Positions 50,572-59,150 of a stretch of 64,000 nt of DNA are shown here, piece after piece. The notes under the pieces were generated by a model. That model was not told the origin of the DNA, ran no database searches, and saw nothing but the letters and a program-made list of their open reading frames with translations. The position numbers were made by a program, and so were the translations under genes. Within the stretch, counting starts at the first letter, position 1; each line of letters opens with the position of its first letter. Source of the stretch: Stackebrandtia endophytica (GTDB taxonomy: Bacteria; Actinomycetota; Actinomycetes; Mycobacteriales; Micromonosporaceae); assembly GCF_006716355.1 (NCBI RefSeq), contig NZ_VFOW01000001.1, forward strand, positions 3,162,001 through 3,226,000, read 5' to 3'.

Positions 50572-51762
50572 ATGAAGAACGCAACGGCGCGGTTCAGCGC
50601 CCTGACTCTGGCTGGGGCGGTCGCGGTCGCGACGGCAGCGCTGGCAGCCGGCCCGGCACAGGCCGACCAGCGATCCATCCTGGGGATCGACGACCCGAAC
50701 GCCATCGAGGGGCAGTACATCGTCGTCCTTAAGGAGGTCGGATTCTCCCTGAATGAGACGGCTTCGGAAATGGCGGTCGATTACAACGGCACGGTTCGTT
50801 CCATGTTCGGATCGATCAACGGTTTTTCCGCCGAGCTGTCGGCCGAGGACGCCCAGGCTCTGACAGCCGATCCGCTGGTCGACTACGTGCAGCAGAACGC
50901 CGTCGTCACGATCGCCGCGACTCAGGACAACCCGCCGTCGTGGGGTCTGGACCGCATCGACCAGCAGGACCTTCCGCTGGACGACGCGTACAACTACGTC
51001 GACTCGGCGGGGTCCGGAGTGACCTCCTACATCATCGACACCGGCATCGAAACCGATCACCCGAACTTCGAGGGACGGGCGGTCCACGGCACCGACACGG
51101 TGGATGGTGACCAGGACGCGACTGACTGCAACGGTCACGGCACGCATGTGGCGGGGACCGTCGGGGGTGCGGAGTACGGCGTCGCCAAGCAGACCGATCT
51201 GGTTGCGGTACGGGTTCTCGACTGTGAGGGTTCCGGCACCTGGGAAGGCGTCATCGCCGGGGTCGACTGGGTAACCCAGAACGCCGAGGGGTCCTCGGTG
51301 GCCAACATGAGTCTGGGTGGCGGGTACACCCAGGCCCTCAATGACGCGGTCGAGGCGTCCATCGCCGCCGGCGTCACCTACGTCATCGCCGCCGGTAACG
51401 ACAGCGGAGCCAACGCGTGTGACGTGTCGCCCGCGTCGGTGCGCTCGGCGTTGACCGTCGCCGCCAGTGACCGCAACGAGGCTCGGGCGTCGTTCTCCAA
51501 CATCGGTGCGTGCGTGGATCTCTTCGCGCCGGGTGTGGACATCACCTCGGCATGGCTGGACGGCGGTGAGAACACCATCTCCGGTACCTCGATGGCTTCC
51601 CCGCACGTGGCCGGTGCCGCCGCTCTGTACCTGGGTGAGAACGCGGGTGCGGCGCCTTCGGAGGTCGAGTCCGCTCTGATCGACAACGCCGTCGAAGAAC
51701 GGATCTCCGACCCGGGTGCCAACACCCCCAACCGGTTGTTGAACCTGGAGTTCATGAACTGA
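50572..51762 (+). CDS. Secreted S8 protease 3, catalytic domain only
   Basis: A 396-residue secreted protease with a signal peptide (1-31, ending AQAD), an I9 propeptide (about 45-115, GQYIVVLKEVG) and a catalytic domain. The triad is Asp156 (IIDTGIE), His189 (GHGTHVAG) and Ser340 (SGTSMASPH). It stops right after the catalytic domain (RLLNLEFMN), so it lacks the P-domain of proteases 1 and 2. Instead of ADxDHPxF it has IETDHPNFEG, a feature shared with protease 4, so 3 and 4 form one subgroup. GAGAGAGGA lies before the ATG; the open upstream frame is rejected. Confidence 0.93.
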   Translation: MKNATARFSALTLAGAVAVATAALAAGPAQADQRSILGIDDPNAIEGQYIVVLKEVGFSLNETASEMAVDYNGTVRSMFGSINGFSAELSAEDAQALTADPLVDYVQQNAVVTIAATQDNPPSWGLDRIDQQDLPLDDAYNYVDSAGSGVTSYIIDTGIETDHPNFEGRAVHGTDTVDGDQDATDCNGHGTHVAGTVGGAEYGVAKQTDLVAVRVLDCEGSGTWEGVIAGVDWVTQNAEGSSVANMSLGGGYTQALNDAVEASIAAGVTYVIAAGNDSGANACDVSPASVRSALTVAASDRNEARASFSNIGACVDLFAPGVDITSAWLDGGENTISGTSMASPHVAGAAALYLGENAGAAPSEVESALIDNAVEERISDPGANTPNRLLNLEFMN

Positions 51763-51776
51763 TCGGTGTGTCGACA

Positions 51777-51815
51777 GCTCGATCCCGACCCGTCGCCGAC
51801 GGGTCGGGATCGAGC
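51777..51815 (+). terminator. Terminator after protease 3
   Basis: GCTCGATCCCGACCCG (51777-51792) pairs with its complement at 51800-51815, a 16-bp stem with a 7-base loop (which can pair further), 14 bases after the stop. Confidence 0.8.
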
Positions 51816-51892
51816 ACTCTTCGTGTCGCAGCTGCCGAGTGATCATCGAATTTTGACAGTCCAAAAAGGATATTATGTTACATCGGATTGGT

Positions 51893-51904
51893 TACCGATC
51901 GGTA
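51893..51904. promoter_or_regulatory. 12-bp palindrome, TetR-type operator candidate
   Basis: TACCGATCGGTA is a perfect palindrome in the AT-rich promoter region of protease 4. Many TetR-family repressors use ACCG/CGGT half-sites, but no tetR gene is in the window. Confidence 0.4.
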
Positions 51905-52007
51905 GACTGCCTGCGTAAACGGCATAATCGGCCAAACCTTAAATTCGAGCTTAGGAAGAATTAAATAGCACGACCTTTACATGTGTAAATCAAGCAAATA
52001 CGGTCAT

Positions 52008-52044
52008 AAGTGGTTCCACCGAACTTGCGGCGGTGAAACCACTT
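52008..52044 (+). promoter_or_regulatory. Hairpin in the 5' leader of protease 4
   Basis: The 14 bases at 52008-52021 pair with 52031-52044 with one mismatch and a 9-base loop. It begins about 27 bases after a TTTACA box, the same distance at which the two-hairpin leaders of proteases 1 and 2 begin. Its sequence is different. Confidence 0.45.
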
Positions 52045-52125
52045 CTTTCGGCCGAGACGCGGCGGGCACAAGCTCACACGTGTCTGCGGTGGTCCTCGGT
52101 CCACCCCGAAGAGAGAGAAGACCGT

Positions 52126-53319
52126 ATGAAGAACAGCAAGACCGGGCGGATAGCCGCCCTGGGCGTCGCGGGTTCCGTTGCGATCGCCACCGCAGTACTG
52201 GCAGCCACCCCGGCACAGGCCGAGGGCACCGTTCTCGGCGTCGGCAACCCCGACGCCATCAGCGGTGAGTACATCGTCGTTCTGAACGACGGCGTCAACG
52301 CCTCGGCCTCATCGGCTTCCGGTATCGCGTCCGAATACGGCGGCAAGGTGCGTACCACCTTCTCGTCGATCAACGGATTCTCAGCCGACCTGTCGGCCGC
52401 CGAAGCCCGTTACCTGGCCGCCGACCCGTCGGTGGCGTACGTGCAGCAGAACGCCGTCGTCACGATCGCCGCGACCCAGGACAACCCCTCATCATGGGGC
52501 CTGGACCGCATCGATCAGGAGGCGCTTCCGCTCGACAACTCCTTCACCTACCCGGACTCGGCGGGTGAGGGCGTAACCGCTTACATCATCGACACCGGAA
52601 TCGAAACCGAACACCCCGACTTCGAAGGCCGTGCCACCCACGGCATCGACACCGTCGACGGTGATGACGACGCCACCGACTGCCAGGGCCACGGAACCCA
52701 CGTGGCCGGGACCGTCGGCGGCACCGAGTACGGTGTGGCCAAGAACGTCGACCTGGTCGGTGTTCGGGTCCTGGACTGCAACGGATCGGGAACCTACGAA
52801 GGTGTCATCGAGGGCATCGACTGGGTCACCGAGAACGCGACCCTCCCGGCTGTTGCGAACATGAGCCTGGGCGGCCCCGCCGACCAGGCGGTCAACGACG
52901 CGGTGGAGGCCTCGGTCGCCGCCGGTGTCACCTACGCCGTCGCCGCGGGCAACGAGTACGGCTCGGACGCCTGCAACGTGTCCCCGGGTGGTGCCGAGTC
53001 GGCGCTGACCGTGGCCGCGAGCGACAACACCGACGCCTTGGCGTCGTTCTCCAACATCGGTACCTGCGTTGACATCATCGCGCCCGGTGTGGACATCACC
53101 TCCGCCTGGATCGGCGGCGGTGAGGACACCATCTCCGGTACGTCGATGGCTTCCCCGCACGTTGCGGGTGCTGCGGCGCTGTACCTGGGTGAGAACACCT
53201 CGGCCACCCCGGACGAGGTTGGCGCCGCTTTGACCGAGAACGCTCTGGTCGACGTGGTCACCAACCCCGGCGACGGAACGCCGAACCTGTTGTTGAACAC
53301 CGATTTCCTGAACGTCTGA
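52126..53319 (+). CDS. Secreted S8 protease 4, catalytic domain only
   Basis: A 397-residue secreted protease, paralogue of protease 3. It has a signal peptide (1-32, ending AQAEG), an I9 propeptide (about 45-115, [14 protein letters not shown]) and a catalytic domain with Asp156, His189 (GHGTHVAG) and Ser340 (SGTSMASPH). It ends without an extra domain ([10 protein letters not shown]). The propeptide resembles that of protease 1 and the core that of protease 3, a mosaic pattern that suits exchange within the array. GAGAGAGAAG precedes the ATG. It is transcribed from an AT-rich promoter region with several dyads. Confidence 0.93.
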   Translation: MKNSKTGRIAALGVAGSVAIATAVLAATPAQAEGTVLGVGNPDAISGEYIVVLNDGVNASASSASGIASEYGGKVRTTFSSINGFSADLSAAEARYLAADPSVAYVQQNAVVTIAATQDNPSSWGLDRIDQEALPLDNSFTYPDSAGEGVTAYIIDTGIETEHPDFEGRATHGIDTVDGDDDATDCQGHGTHVAGTVGGTEYGVAKNVDLVGVRVLDCNGSGTYEGVIEGIDWVTENATLPAVANMSLGGPADQAVNDAVEASVAAGVTYAVAAGNEYGSDACNVSPGGAESALTVAASDNTDALASFSNIGTCVDIIAPGVDITSAWIGGGEDTISGTSMASPHVAGAAALYLGENTSATPDEVGAALTENALVDVVTNPGDGTPNLLLNTDFLNV

Positions 53320-53354
53320 GACGTCTCGAGTAATCGGCACTGAATCCGGCACAT

Positions 53355-53384
53355 GCCGGGGCCCGGAGTGATCCGGGTCCCGGC
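53355..53384 (+). terminator. Terminator after protease 4
   Basis: GCCGGGGCCCGG (53355-53366) pairs with CCGGGTCCCGGC (53373-53384) with one mismatch. Flanking ACTGAAT/ATTCAGT can extend the stem. Confidence 0.75.
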
Positions 53385-53461
53385 ATTCAGTGTCTTCGCG
53401 CCACAGTCGTCATCCATTGTGGTGAGAAATCCCCGACGAATGCTCACGCTACAGTGGATCG

Positions 53462-54373
53462 ATGAAGCTCGGGCTGTCCCATGTCATCGATCCTCGGCTG
53501 GTGCCACTCGCCGATGCGACCCGCGTGTTCTATCGAAACCGGGCCGCAGGTCCGAGTCTGGCGAGCTGGGAGGCGGTGCGGGCGTTCCGCGACAAGGCCC
53601 GGCCGGCGGAGGCCTCGACCCCTCCGGCGGTCGTCGAGTCGGCCGAATGGGAGGGCCGTGCGGTTCCGGTCAGGATCCACCGCCCGGAGGCCGCACCCTC
53701 GGGTGTACTTCTGAACATCCACGGTGGAGGCTTCTTCTTGGGTTCGGCGGCCGATGACGACGTCCGTAACCGGGATTTGGCCGACAGGCTCGGCATCGCC
53801 GTCGTCAGCGTCGACTATCGCCTCGCCCCCGAGAACCCGTGGCCGGCCGCGCCCGATGACTGCGAGACGGCCGCACGCTGGCTCGTCGAGAACGCTACGG
53901 CGCGGTTCGGAACGGATCGTCTCGCCATCGGTGGGTTCTCCGCCGGTTCCACTCTGGCCGTGGTCACGCTCATCAGGTTGCGGGAACGCGGTGTGAACGC
54001 CTTCGACGCCGCCGTGCTGGAATGCGGAACTTATGACCTCAGTGGACTGACCCCCGCCGGGCGGCTGATCTGCGACGAGTACTTCATCCAGGCGTACGCG
54101 GGCTCGGTCTCCGATCGGACCCTGCCCGACATCTCCCCGATATACGCCGATCACACCGACCTGCCGACGATGTTGATGATCGTCGGCGAGGATGACATCC
54201 TGCTGCGGGACAACCTCGCGATGGCCGGTCAGCTGTCCGCCGCCGGAGTCGAAGTCGACCTGCGGATATACCCCGCCGCTCCCCACGGCTTCAGCCATCA
54301 CCCCACCCCGATGGCCGAGGCGGCCCTCGACGACCTGCGGGGCTGGTTGGCCGGTCGGTTCGCGCCTGCGTGA
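53462..54373 (+). CDS. Alpha/beta hydrolase, hormone-sensitive-lipase type esterase
   Basis: A 303-residue cytoplasmic esterase of the HSL group. The oxyanion motif is HGGGF (about 88-92), the nucleophile elbow is GFSAGS (about 159-164), and the acid and His are expected in GEDDILLRDN and PHGFSHHP near the end. The pattern VSVDYRLAPENPWPAAPDD is diagnostic for the family. It hydrolyses short-chain esters; the physiological substrate is unknown. It is a single gene between the protease array and the secreted lytic protein, which converges on it across a palindromic terminator. Confidence 0.92.
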   Translation: MKLGLSHVIDPRLVPLADATRVFYRNRAAGPSLASWEAVRAFRDKARPAEASTPPAVVESAEWEGRAVPVRIHRPEAAPSGVLLNIHGGGFFLGSAADDDVRNRDLADRLGIAVVSVDYRLAPENPWPAAPDDCETAARWLVENATARFGTDRLAIGGFSAGSTLAVVTLIRLRERGVNAFDAAVLECGTYDLSGLTPAGRLICDEYFIQAYAGSVSDRTLPDISPIYADHTDLPTMLMIVGEDDILLRDNLAMAGQLSAAGVEVDLRIYPAAPHGFSHHPTPMAEAALDDLRGWLAGRFAPA

Positions 54374-54403
54374 GTGGGGTGGCCACCCGGGTGGCCACCC
54401 CAC
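54374..54403. terminator. 30-bp perfect palindrome, bidirectional terminator
   Basis: GTGGGGTGGCCACCC (54374-54388) is followed directly by its reverse complement (54389-54403). It lies between two converging genes, one base after the esterase stop and seven bases before the end of the opposite gene. Confidence 0.8.
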
Positions 54404-54409
54404 AATCGG

Positions 54410-55705
54410 TTACATCACGTGCTTGAAGGTTCCCCAGCCGTGACCGAGCTTGACGCGCGGACCGAATCCGGATCCGCTGTGCGGGTAGTACCAGAGGTTT
54501 CCGGAGGCGTCCACGCCGAGGACGTCGGCCTTCCCGTCCTTGCTGAAGTCCGAGGACCACACCTGCTTGAACGTTCCCCAGCCGTGACCGAGCTTGACCG
54601 GTTTGCTGAGGCTGTTTCCGTTGTGCGGGTAGTACCAGAGGTCGCCGGCTGCGTCTACGCCGAGGACGTCGGCTTTGCCGTCGCCGCTCCAGTCGGCGGC
54701 CATGACGTGCTTGAACGTTCCCCAGCCGTGACCCAGTTTGACGGGGGTGCTGAGGCTGTTTCCATTGTGGGCGTAGTACCAGAGGTCGCCGGCTGCGTCT
54801 ACGCCGAGGACGTCGGCTTTGCCGTCGCCGCTCCAGTCGGCGGCCATGACATGTTTGAACGTTCCCCAGCCGTGACCCAGTTGGCGAGGCGTCGAGTTGT
54901 ACAGGGTGTAGCCGTTGTTCGGGTAGTACCAGAGCTTTCCGCCCGAGTCCACGGCGATCACGTCGGCGGCGCCGTCACCGCTCCAGTCGGCGGAGACGAC
55001 GTGCTTGAACGAACCCCAGTTGTGCCCGATCTGCTTGGGGGAGCTCAACCGGTAGTTGTTGTTCGGGTAGTACAGGAACTTCCCGGTCGCGTCGACACCG
55101 AGGACGTCGGCGGCGCCGTCACCACTGAAGTCGGACACCCGCTCACCGTCGGCGCCCGGGAGACCGCTGGCTCGTTTGGCTTCGGCGATCATGGCGCGGG
55201 CTTTGGCTTCTGCTTGGTCGTAGCGTTCGGGGTAGGCGGAGCGTTGGACGCTTTGGGCTAGTTGTCCGGCGGTGTAGCCGGGGTTGTTGCGGTCGTTGGG
55301 GATGGCTTGGTCGAGGTATTTGTTGGTGGCGTGGTTGATGTCCATGCAGAGGCTGGCGGGGTTGCACCAGCCTTGGCTTGGTCGTTGTTGGAAGACGCCG
55401 AGTGAGTCGCGGTCGCCGCAGTTGAGGTTGTTCATGTGGGATTCGACCCAGCCGGCCTCGAACATCGACAGCATGACCTTCGCCGTCACACCACGGGCGA
55501 CCCCGATCCGGTAGATCTGCTTGGTGATCGCGGGATTGTGGTTGGGCGGAACGGCGCACTGCACGTCGAAGAACTCGGCGTTGGACATGTCGTCGGGTAT
55601 CGGGGTGTCATCGGCGGCAGCGGGGCCGGTGCCGAGTCCGATGGCGACGGCCGCGGCCACCGCGATGACCGCGAGCCGTCGCAGGCGGAAGTTGGGCAGG
55701 GGCAT
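54410..55705 (-). CDS. Secreted lysozyme-like protein with five FG-GAP/VCBS-type repeats
   Basis: A 431-residue secreted protein. The signal peptide (1-31) ends AAADD. A lysozyme-like domain (about 45-180) carries the probable catalytic Glu in EAGWVESHMNNLNCGD and the wall-enzyme pattern SLGVFQQRPSQGW. Residues about 190-431 are five ~48-residue repeats, each starting D-W-S-G-D-G-x-A-D-V-x-x-V-D and ending GHGWGTFKHV, which resemble calcium-binding FG-GAP/VCBS or tachylectin-like propeller blades. GGAGGAG precedes the ATG. It probably cleaves peptidoglycan or binds glycans at the surface. Confidence 0.85.
   Translation of the reverse strand: MPLPNFRLRRLAVIAVAAAVAIGLGTGPAAADDTPIPDDMSNAEFFDVQCAVPPNHNPAITKQIYRIGVARGVTAKVMLSMFEAGWVESHMNNLNCGDRDSLGVFQQRPSQGWCNPASLCMDINHATNKYLDQAIPNDRNNPGYTAGQLAQSVQRSAYPERYDQAEAKARAMIAEAKRASGLPGADGERVSDFSGDGAADVLGVDATGKFLYYPNNNYRLSSPKQIGHNWGSFKHVVSADWSGDGAADVIAVDSGGKLWYYPNNGYTLYNSTPRQLGHGWGTFKHVMAADWSGDGKADVLGVDAAGDLWYYAHNGNSLSTPVKLGHGWGTFKHVMAADWSGDGKADVLGVDAAGDLWYYPHNGNSLSKPVKLGHGWGTFKQVWSSDFSKDGKADVLGVDASGNLWYYPHSGSGFGPRVKLGHGWGTFKHVM
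54629..54850 (-). repeat. Tandem 144-bp coding repeats, two nearly identical
   Basis: A 78-base segment at 54629-54706 recurs identically at 54773-54850, an offset of 144 bases equal to one 48-residue blade. The other blades are more diverged, so the two middle ones were duplicated or homogenised recently. Confidence 0.8.
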
Positions 55706-55879
55706 GTGTTCTCCTCCAGGGGGTTCGGTGAAGACGCTGGGTGGCGTTTGGGCATGGTCACCGCACTTCCCCGGAAATTAGCAGACCTTCGCAACGATCC
55801 GGATATTTGAGTCTCTCAATTTCCTTTCGGTTTGTCGGGCCTGGAGTCGTTGTGCCCCAGGTGGAGTGTCTCCGATCAG

Positions 55880-56632
55880 CTACTGCTGACGGGCCAGTCG
55901 CAGCGCAGCCGCCAACGCCGGCTCGAACGGATCGGCGTCGGCGTACCACTTCGCCTCGTGCTCGAACATGATCGGGCCGGTGTAGCCGAGGTCCCGGATC
56001 AGTCCGACCGTCTCGGAGATCGGCAGGGCGCCGGTGCCCGGGATCAACGGGCGGCGGTCGGTCGCCGAGGTGACGTCCTTGATCTGGAACTCCGCCAGAT
56101 ACGGCCACAGTGCCTCGGCGCTGTCGGCGACGGCTTCACCGGCGCGCCAGGTGTGTAGCAGATCCCACACCGCCCCCGCCTTACCATCCACAGTCGCCAG
56201 AAGTTCCGCGATCTGTTCGCCGCGAAGGAAGGCGTCATGGGTCTCCACCGTCAACCGCACCGGCATCGACTCCGCCACCTCGACGGCCGCGCCGAGCCGG
56301 TCGGCGGCCACCGCGGGCTCCACGTCGCCGGGGAACAACCGCAACGCCGGAGCGCCGAGGTCCGCGGCCAGGTCGAGATGCGCCTTCAACGGTTCGAGCA
56401 GGCCGGGATCCGACAGCCGGACGTAGGTCGCCAGTGCCCCGAACCCGATTCCGGCCGCCGCGAATTCGCGCTTCACCGAGCTGCGCTGTGCGCTCGACAG
56501 GCCCGGATGCACCGGTTCGTCGTCGGCGATGCGCAGCTGCACCAGATCGGCGCCGTGCTGCTTGGCCATGGTGAGGACCTGCTCGATGGGATGCCCGGGG
56601 TATCCAAGGGTGGAGAATCCTGCTTCATACAT
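55880..56632 (-). CDS. Sugar phosphate isomerase/epimerase-like TIM-barrel protein
   Basis: A 250-residue protein of the AP-endonuclease-2/xylose-isomerase-like TIM-barrel family. It begins MYEAGFSTLGYPGHPIEQVL. Metal-ligand positions are suggested by VETHDAFLRG (Glu/His), VWDLLHTWRAGE (Asp/His), EFQIKDV and FEHEAKW. Such enzymes isomerise or epimerise sugars and inositols. It is divergent from the LacI regulator that precedes the LpqY-SugABC genes, so a role in the same sugar pathway is likely. The ATG at 56632 has a weak site; a GTG eight codons earlier is possible. Confidence 0.85.
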   Translation of the reverse strand: MYEAGFSTLGYPGHPIEQVLTMAKQHGADLVQLRIADDEPVHPGLSSAQRSSVKREFAAAGIGFGALATYVRLSDPGLLEPLKAHLDLAADLGAPALRLFPGDVEPAVAADRLGAAVEVAESMPVRLTVETHDAFLRGEQIAELLATVDGKAGAVWDLLHTWRAGEAVADSAEALWPYLAEFQIKDVTSATDRRPLIPGTGALPISETVGLIRDLGYTGPIMFEHEAKWYADADPFEPALAAALRLARQQ

Positions 56633-56729
56633 GGCGGGCAGCCTACCCGCTGGCACATCGACACCCCGGTGGCCGAATGCCGTCTAACACACCGTATGCA
56701 GGTTGGACGGCTCGGGTAATCTGCGATGC

Positions 56730-57737
56730 GTGGATCACACCCGCCCCACCACTCTCGCCGACGTCGCCGCCCGAGCAGACGTCTCCGTGGCGACCGCCTC
56801 GCGCGTGCTCAACGGTTCCCCGCACAGGGTGAGCCAGGCGCTCGCCGACAAGGTCCGCCAGGTCGCCGCCGAACTCAGTTACGCGCCCAACGTCCAAGCC
56901 CAGGGGTTGGCGCGCAACACCTCCTCCGTCGTGGCGATGCTGCTGCACGACGTCACCGACCCGTACTTCGCGCAGATCGCGCAGGGCGCCCTACTGGAAG
57001 CCGGTGCCCGCCGTGTCCAGGTGGTGATCGCCGAGACCGGCATCGATCCCGACCAGGAACGCGAACAACTGTTGTCGCTACGCGGTTTCCGGCCGCGAGC
57101 CACCATAGTGGTCGGTTCTCGGACCACCCTGGTGGAGGCGGAGGAGCGACTCGGCGCGGTGCTGACGACGGCCCTGGAAGCCGGCGCCGGAGTCGTCGCC
57201 ATCGGTCAGCCCGGACTGCCCGGGGCGTGCATCAGGCCGCAGAACCGCGCCGGTGCCGGCATGCTCGCCGGCCACCTCACCGAACTGGGACATCGACGGT
57301 TCACGGTGGTCAGCGGCCCCGAGTCGTTGAAGACCGTCGCCGAACGACGTGAGGGGTTCGCCGCCTCGCTTCCCACCGACGCCGTCGTCGACGTCATCCA
57401 GGCCGACTTCAGCCGTGACGGCGGCTTCGAGGCGGGCCGCCGCTTCTGTGCCCAGGACAACGGTTCCACCGCCGTGTTCGTCTCCAGTGACGTGATGGCC
57501 GGTGGCTTCTGCACGGCACTGCGTGAGGGTGGTCGATCCATTCCCGCCGATGTGTCGGTCGTCGGTTTCGACGACGTTCCGGTCGCCGCGGACCTGTACC
57601 CGGCGTTGACCACCGTCCGGTTGCCGCTGTCCCAGATGGGACGCCAGGCGTTGCGGTTGGCGCTGGACGGTCCGTTCGATTCCGTCGTGGACATCCCCGG
57701 TGAACTCGTGGTCAGGGGCAGCACCGGGCTGGCGTAG
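56730..57737 (+). CDS. LacI-family transcriptional regulator
   Basis: A 335-residue repressor. The N-terminal helix-turn-helix and hinge read TTLADVAARADVSVATASRV and SYAPNVQAQGLAR. The rest is the periplasmic-binding-like sugar-sensing core with DVSVVGFDDVPVAADLYPAL near the C-terminus. The GTG at 56730 begins VDHTRPTTLADVA. A TAATCT -10 hexamer ends seven bases upstream and no Shine-Dalgarno exists, so the transcript is probably leaderless. It lies 156 bases upstream of lpqY and is the obvious candidate regulator of the transporter and of the divergent isomerase gene. Confidence 0.92.
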   Translation: MDHTRPTTLADVAARADVSVATASRVLNGSPHRVSQALADKVRQVAAELSYAPNVQAQGLARNTSSVVAMLLHDVTDPYFAQIAQGALLEAGARRVQVVIAETGIDPDQEREQLLSLRGFRPRATIVVGSRTTLVEAEERLGAVLTTALEAGAGVVAIGQPGLPGACIRPQNRAGAGMLAGHLTELGHRRFTVVSGPESLKTVAERREGFAASLPTDAVVDVIQADFSRDGGFEAGRRFCAQDNGSTAVFVSSDVMAGGFCTALREGGRSIPADVSVVGFDDVPVAADLYPALTTVRLPLSQMGRQALRLALDGPFDSVVDIPGELVVRGSTGLA

Positions 57738-57893
57738 GCGCATCTGAACACTGTGGATTGGTCGTCGATCCTGGGCGCACGTGTCGCCGTCGAGAACCCG
57801 GCTGTTCCCGTGCCTTGTCCTGCGACGACCGGCCGAGACACTCAAAACACATGAAAGCCGGATTTTCCCCGACTTAGGACATATCGTCCGATT

Positions 57894-59150
57894 GTGCCTA
57901 TTGGAGAACGTCTGACCCGGTTCATCGCCGCGGCCCTCGCCACGGTCGGGCTGGCCGCCGTCCTCTCCGGATGTGGCGGTGGCGGCGGTATGACGGTGAT
58001 CAACCTCTACAACGCTCCACAGGAGAATCTAAGCCGGATCGTCGAGCGCTGCAATCAGTTGGCCGACGGGCGATACCGCATCGCGTTGAACACCCTGCCC
58101 CGTGACGCCGACGGACAGCGGGAACAGATGGTGCGGCGGCTGGCCGCCTCCGACCCGGGCATGGACGTCCTGGGGATCGACGTCACCTGGACCGCCGAAC
58201 TCGCCTCCGCCAACTGGATACGTCCCTGGCCCGATGCCCTGCGCACCGAGGCGGAGAAGGGCGTCCTGGAGGCGCCGCTGGAGACGGCGACCTATGAGGA
58301 CCAGTTGTATGCCGCGCCATACAACACCAACGTCCAGTTGCTCTGGTACCGCACGGATCTGATGCCCGAACCGGCACAGACCTGGAGCGAACTGGTGGCC
58401 ACGGCCGAACGCCTGGCGAGTGCGGGGGAACCGCACTACGTCGAGGTCACCGGGGCGCAGTACGAGGGCCTGGTCGTCTGGTTCAACAGCATGATCGCCT
58501 CGGCCGACGGCTCCATCCTCAACGAGGCCGGTGACAAGGTGGAGCTGGGGCGGCCCGCCGTCACCGCCATGAAGCAGATGCGCGACTTCGCCGCCTCGGC
58601 GGCGGCGAATCCGTCGCTGTCGAACACCCAGGAGGACACCGCTCGACTGGCGATGGAGAGTGGTGCGGCGTTCGCACAGTTGAACTGGCCGTTCGTGTAC
58701 GCCTCCATGGTGGCCAATCGCCCCGACATCGCCGAGAACTTCGCCTGGGCGCCCTACCCGGGCATCGACAGCCCCGGCCGGGCACCGCTGGGTGGCGCCA
58801 ACTTCGCGATCAGCGCGTATTCGGAGCATCCGGAGGAGGCGTTCGACGCCGCGCTATGCCTGCGCGACGACGAGAGTCAGCTGATGGCGGCGGTCCACGA
58901 CGGGCTGCCGCCGACGATCGAGTCGGTGTACGCCGACCCGGCGATGGCCGACCCGTACCCGATGCGCGACGCGATCCTGGAGGCGATCAAGACCGCAGCA
59001 CCCCGACCGGTCACCCCGGTCTACCAGAACGTGTCCACTGTGACCTCGGCTCTGTTGTCGCCGCCGCGTGGCATCGACCCCACCGGCGATGAGCGGCGGC
59101 TAGCCGACCAGTTGAAGGACGCTCTCGAATCGAAGGGGGTGTTGCCGTGA
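57894..59150 (+). CDS. lpqY: Sugar-binding lipoprotein, LpqY-like (trehalose)
   Basis: A 418-residue lipoprotein. The signal ends in a lipobox LSGC (Cys27) followed by a Gly run. The mature protein shows the LpqY-specific pattern seen in mycobacteria: RCNQLADGRYRIA, LPRDADGQREQM, VLGIDVTWTAELASANW, APYNTNVQLLWYR and EGLVVWFNSMI. LpqY feeds trehalose to SugABC. The GTG start follows a TATCGT -10 by six bases without a Shine-Dalgarno, again suggesting a leaderless mRNA. The first permease overlaps its stop by four bases. Confidence 0.88.
   Translation: MPIGERLTRFIAAALATVGLAAVLSGCGGGGGMTVINLYNAPQENLSRIVERCNQLADGRYRIALNTLPRDADGQREQMVRRLAASDPGMDVLGIDVTWTAELASANWIRPWPDALRTEAEKGVLEAPLETATYEDQLYAAPYNTNVQLLWYRTDLMPEPAQTWSELVATAERLASAGEPHYVEVTGAQYEGLVVWFNSMIASADGSILNEAGDKVELGRPAVTAMKQMRDFAASAAANPSLSNTQEDTARLAMESGAAFAQLNWPFVYASMVANRPDIAENFAWAPYPGIDSPGRAPLGGANFAISAYSEHPEEAFDAALCLRDDESQLMAAVHDGLPPTIESVYADPAMADPYPMRDAILEAIKTAAPRPVTPVYQNVSTVTSALLSPPRGIDPTGDERRLADQLKDALESKGVLP

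Larger units (their letters stand above)
51763..52125. other. AT-rich intergenic region with several dyads before protease 4
   Basis: About 360 bases, notably A/T-rich between 51845 and 52010. It contains a terminator (51777-51815), the palindrome TACCGATCGGTA (51893-51904), a TTTACA/TGTAAA dyad (51976-51989) and a 14-bp hairpin (52008-52044). Confidence 0.65.

Noticed and set aside
54437-55140. Regular 144-bp repeats as a CRISPR-like array
   Set aside because: The repeats are coding blades of a propeller-type protein in one open frame, without spacers of variable sequence.
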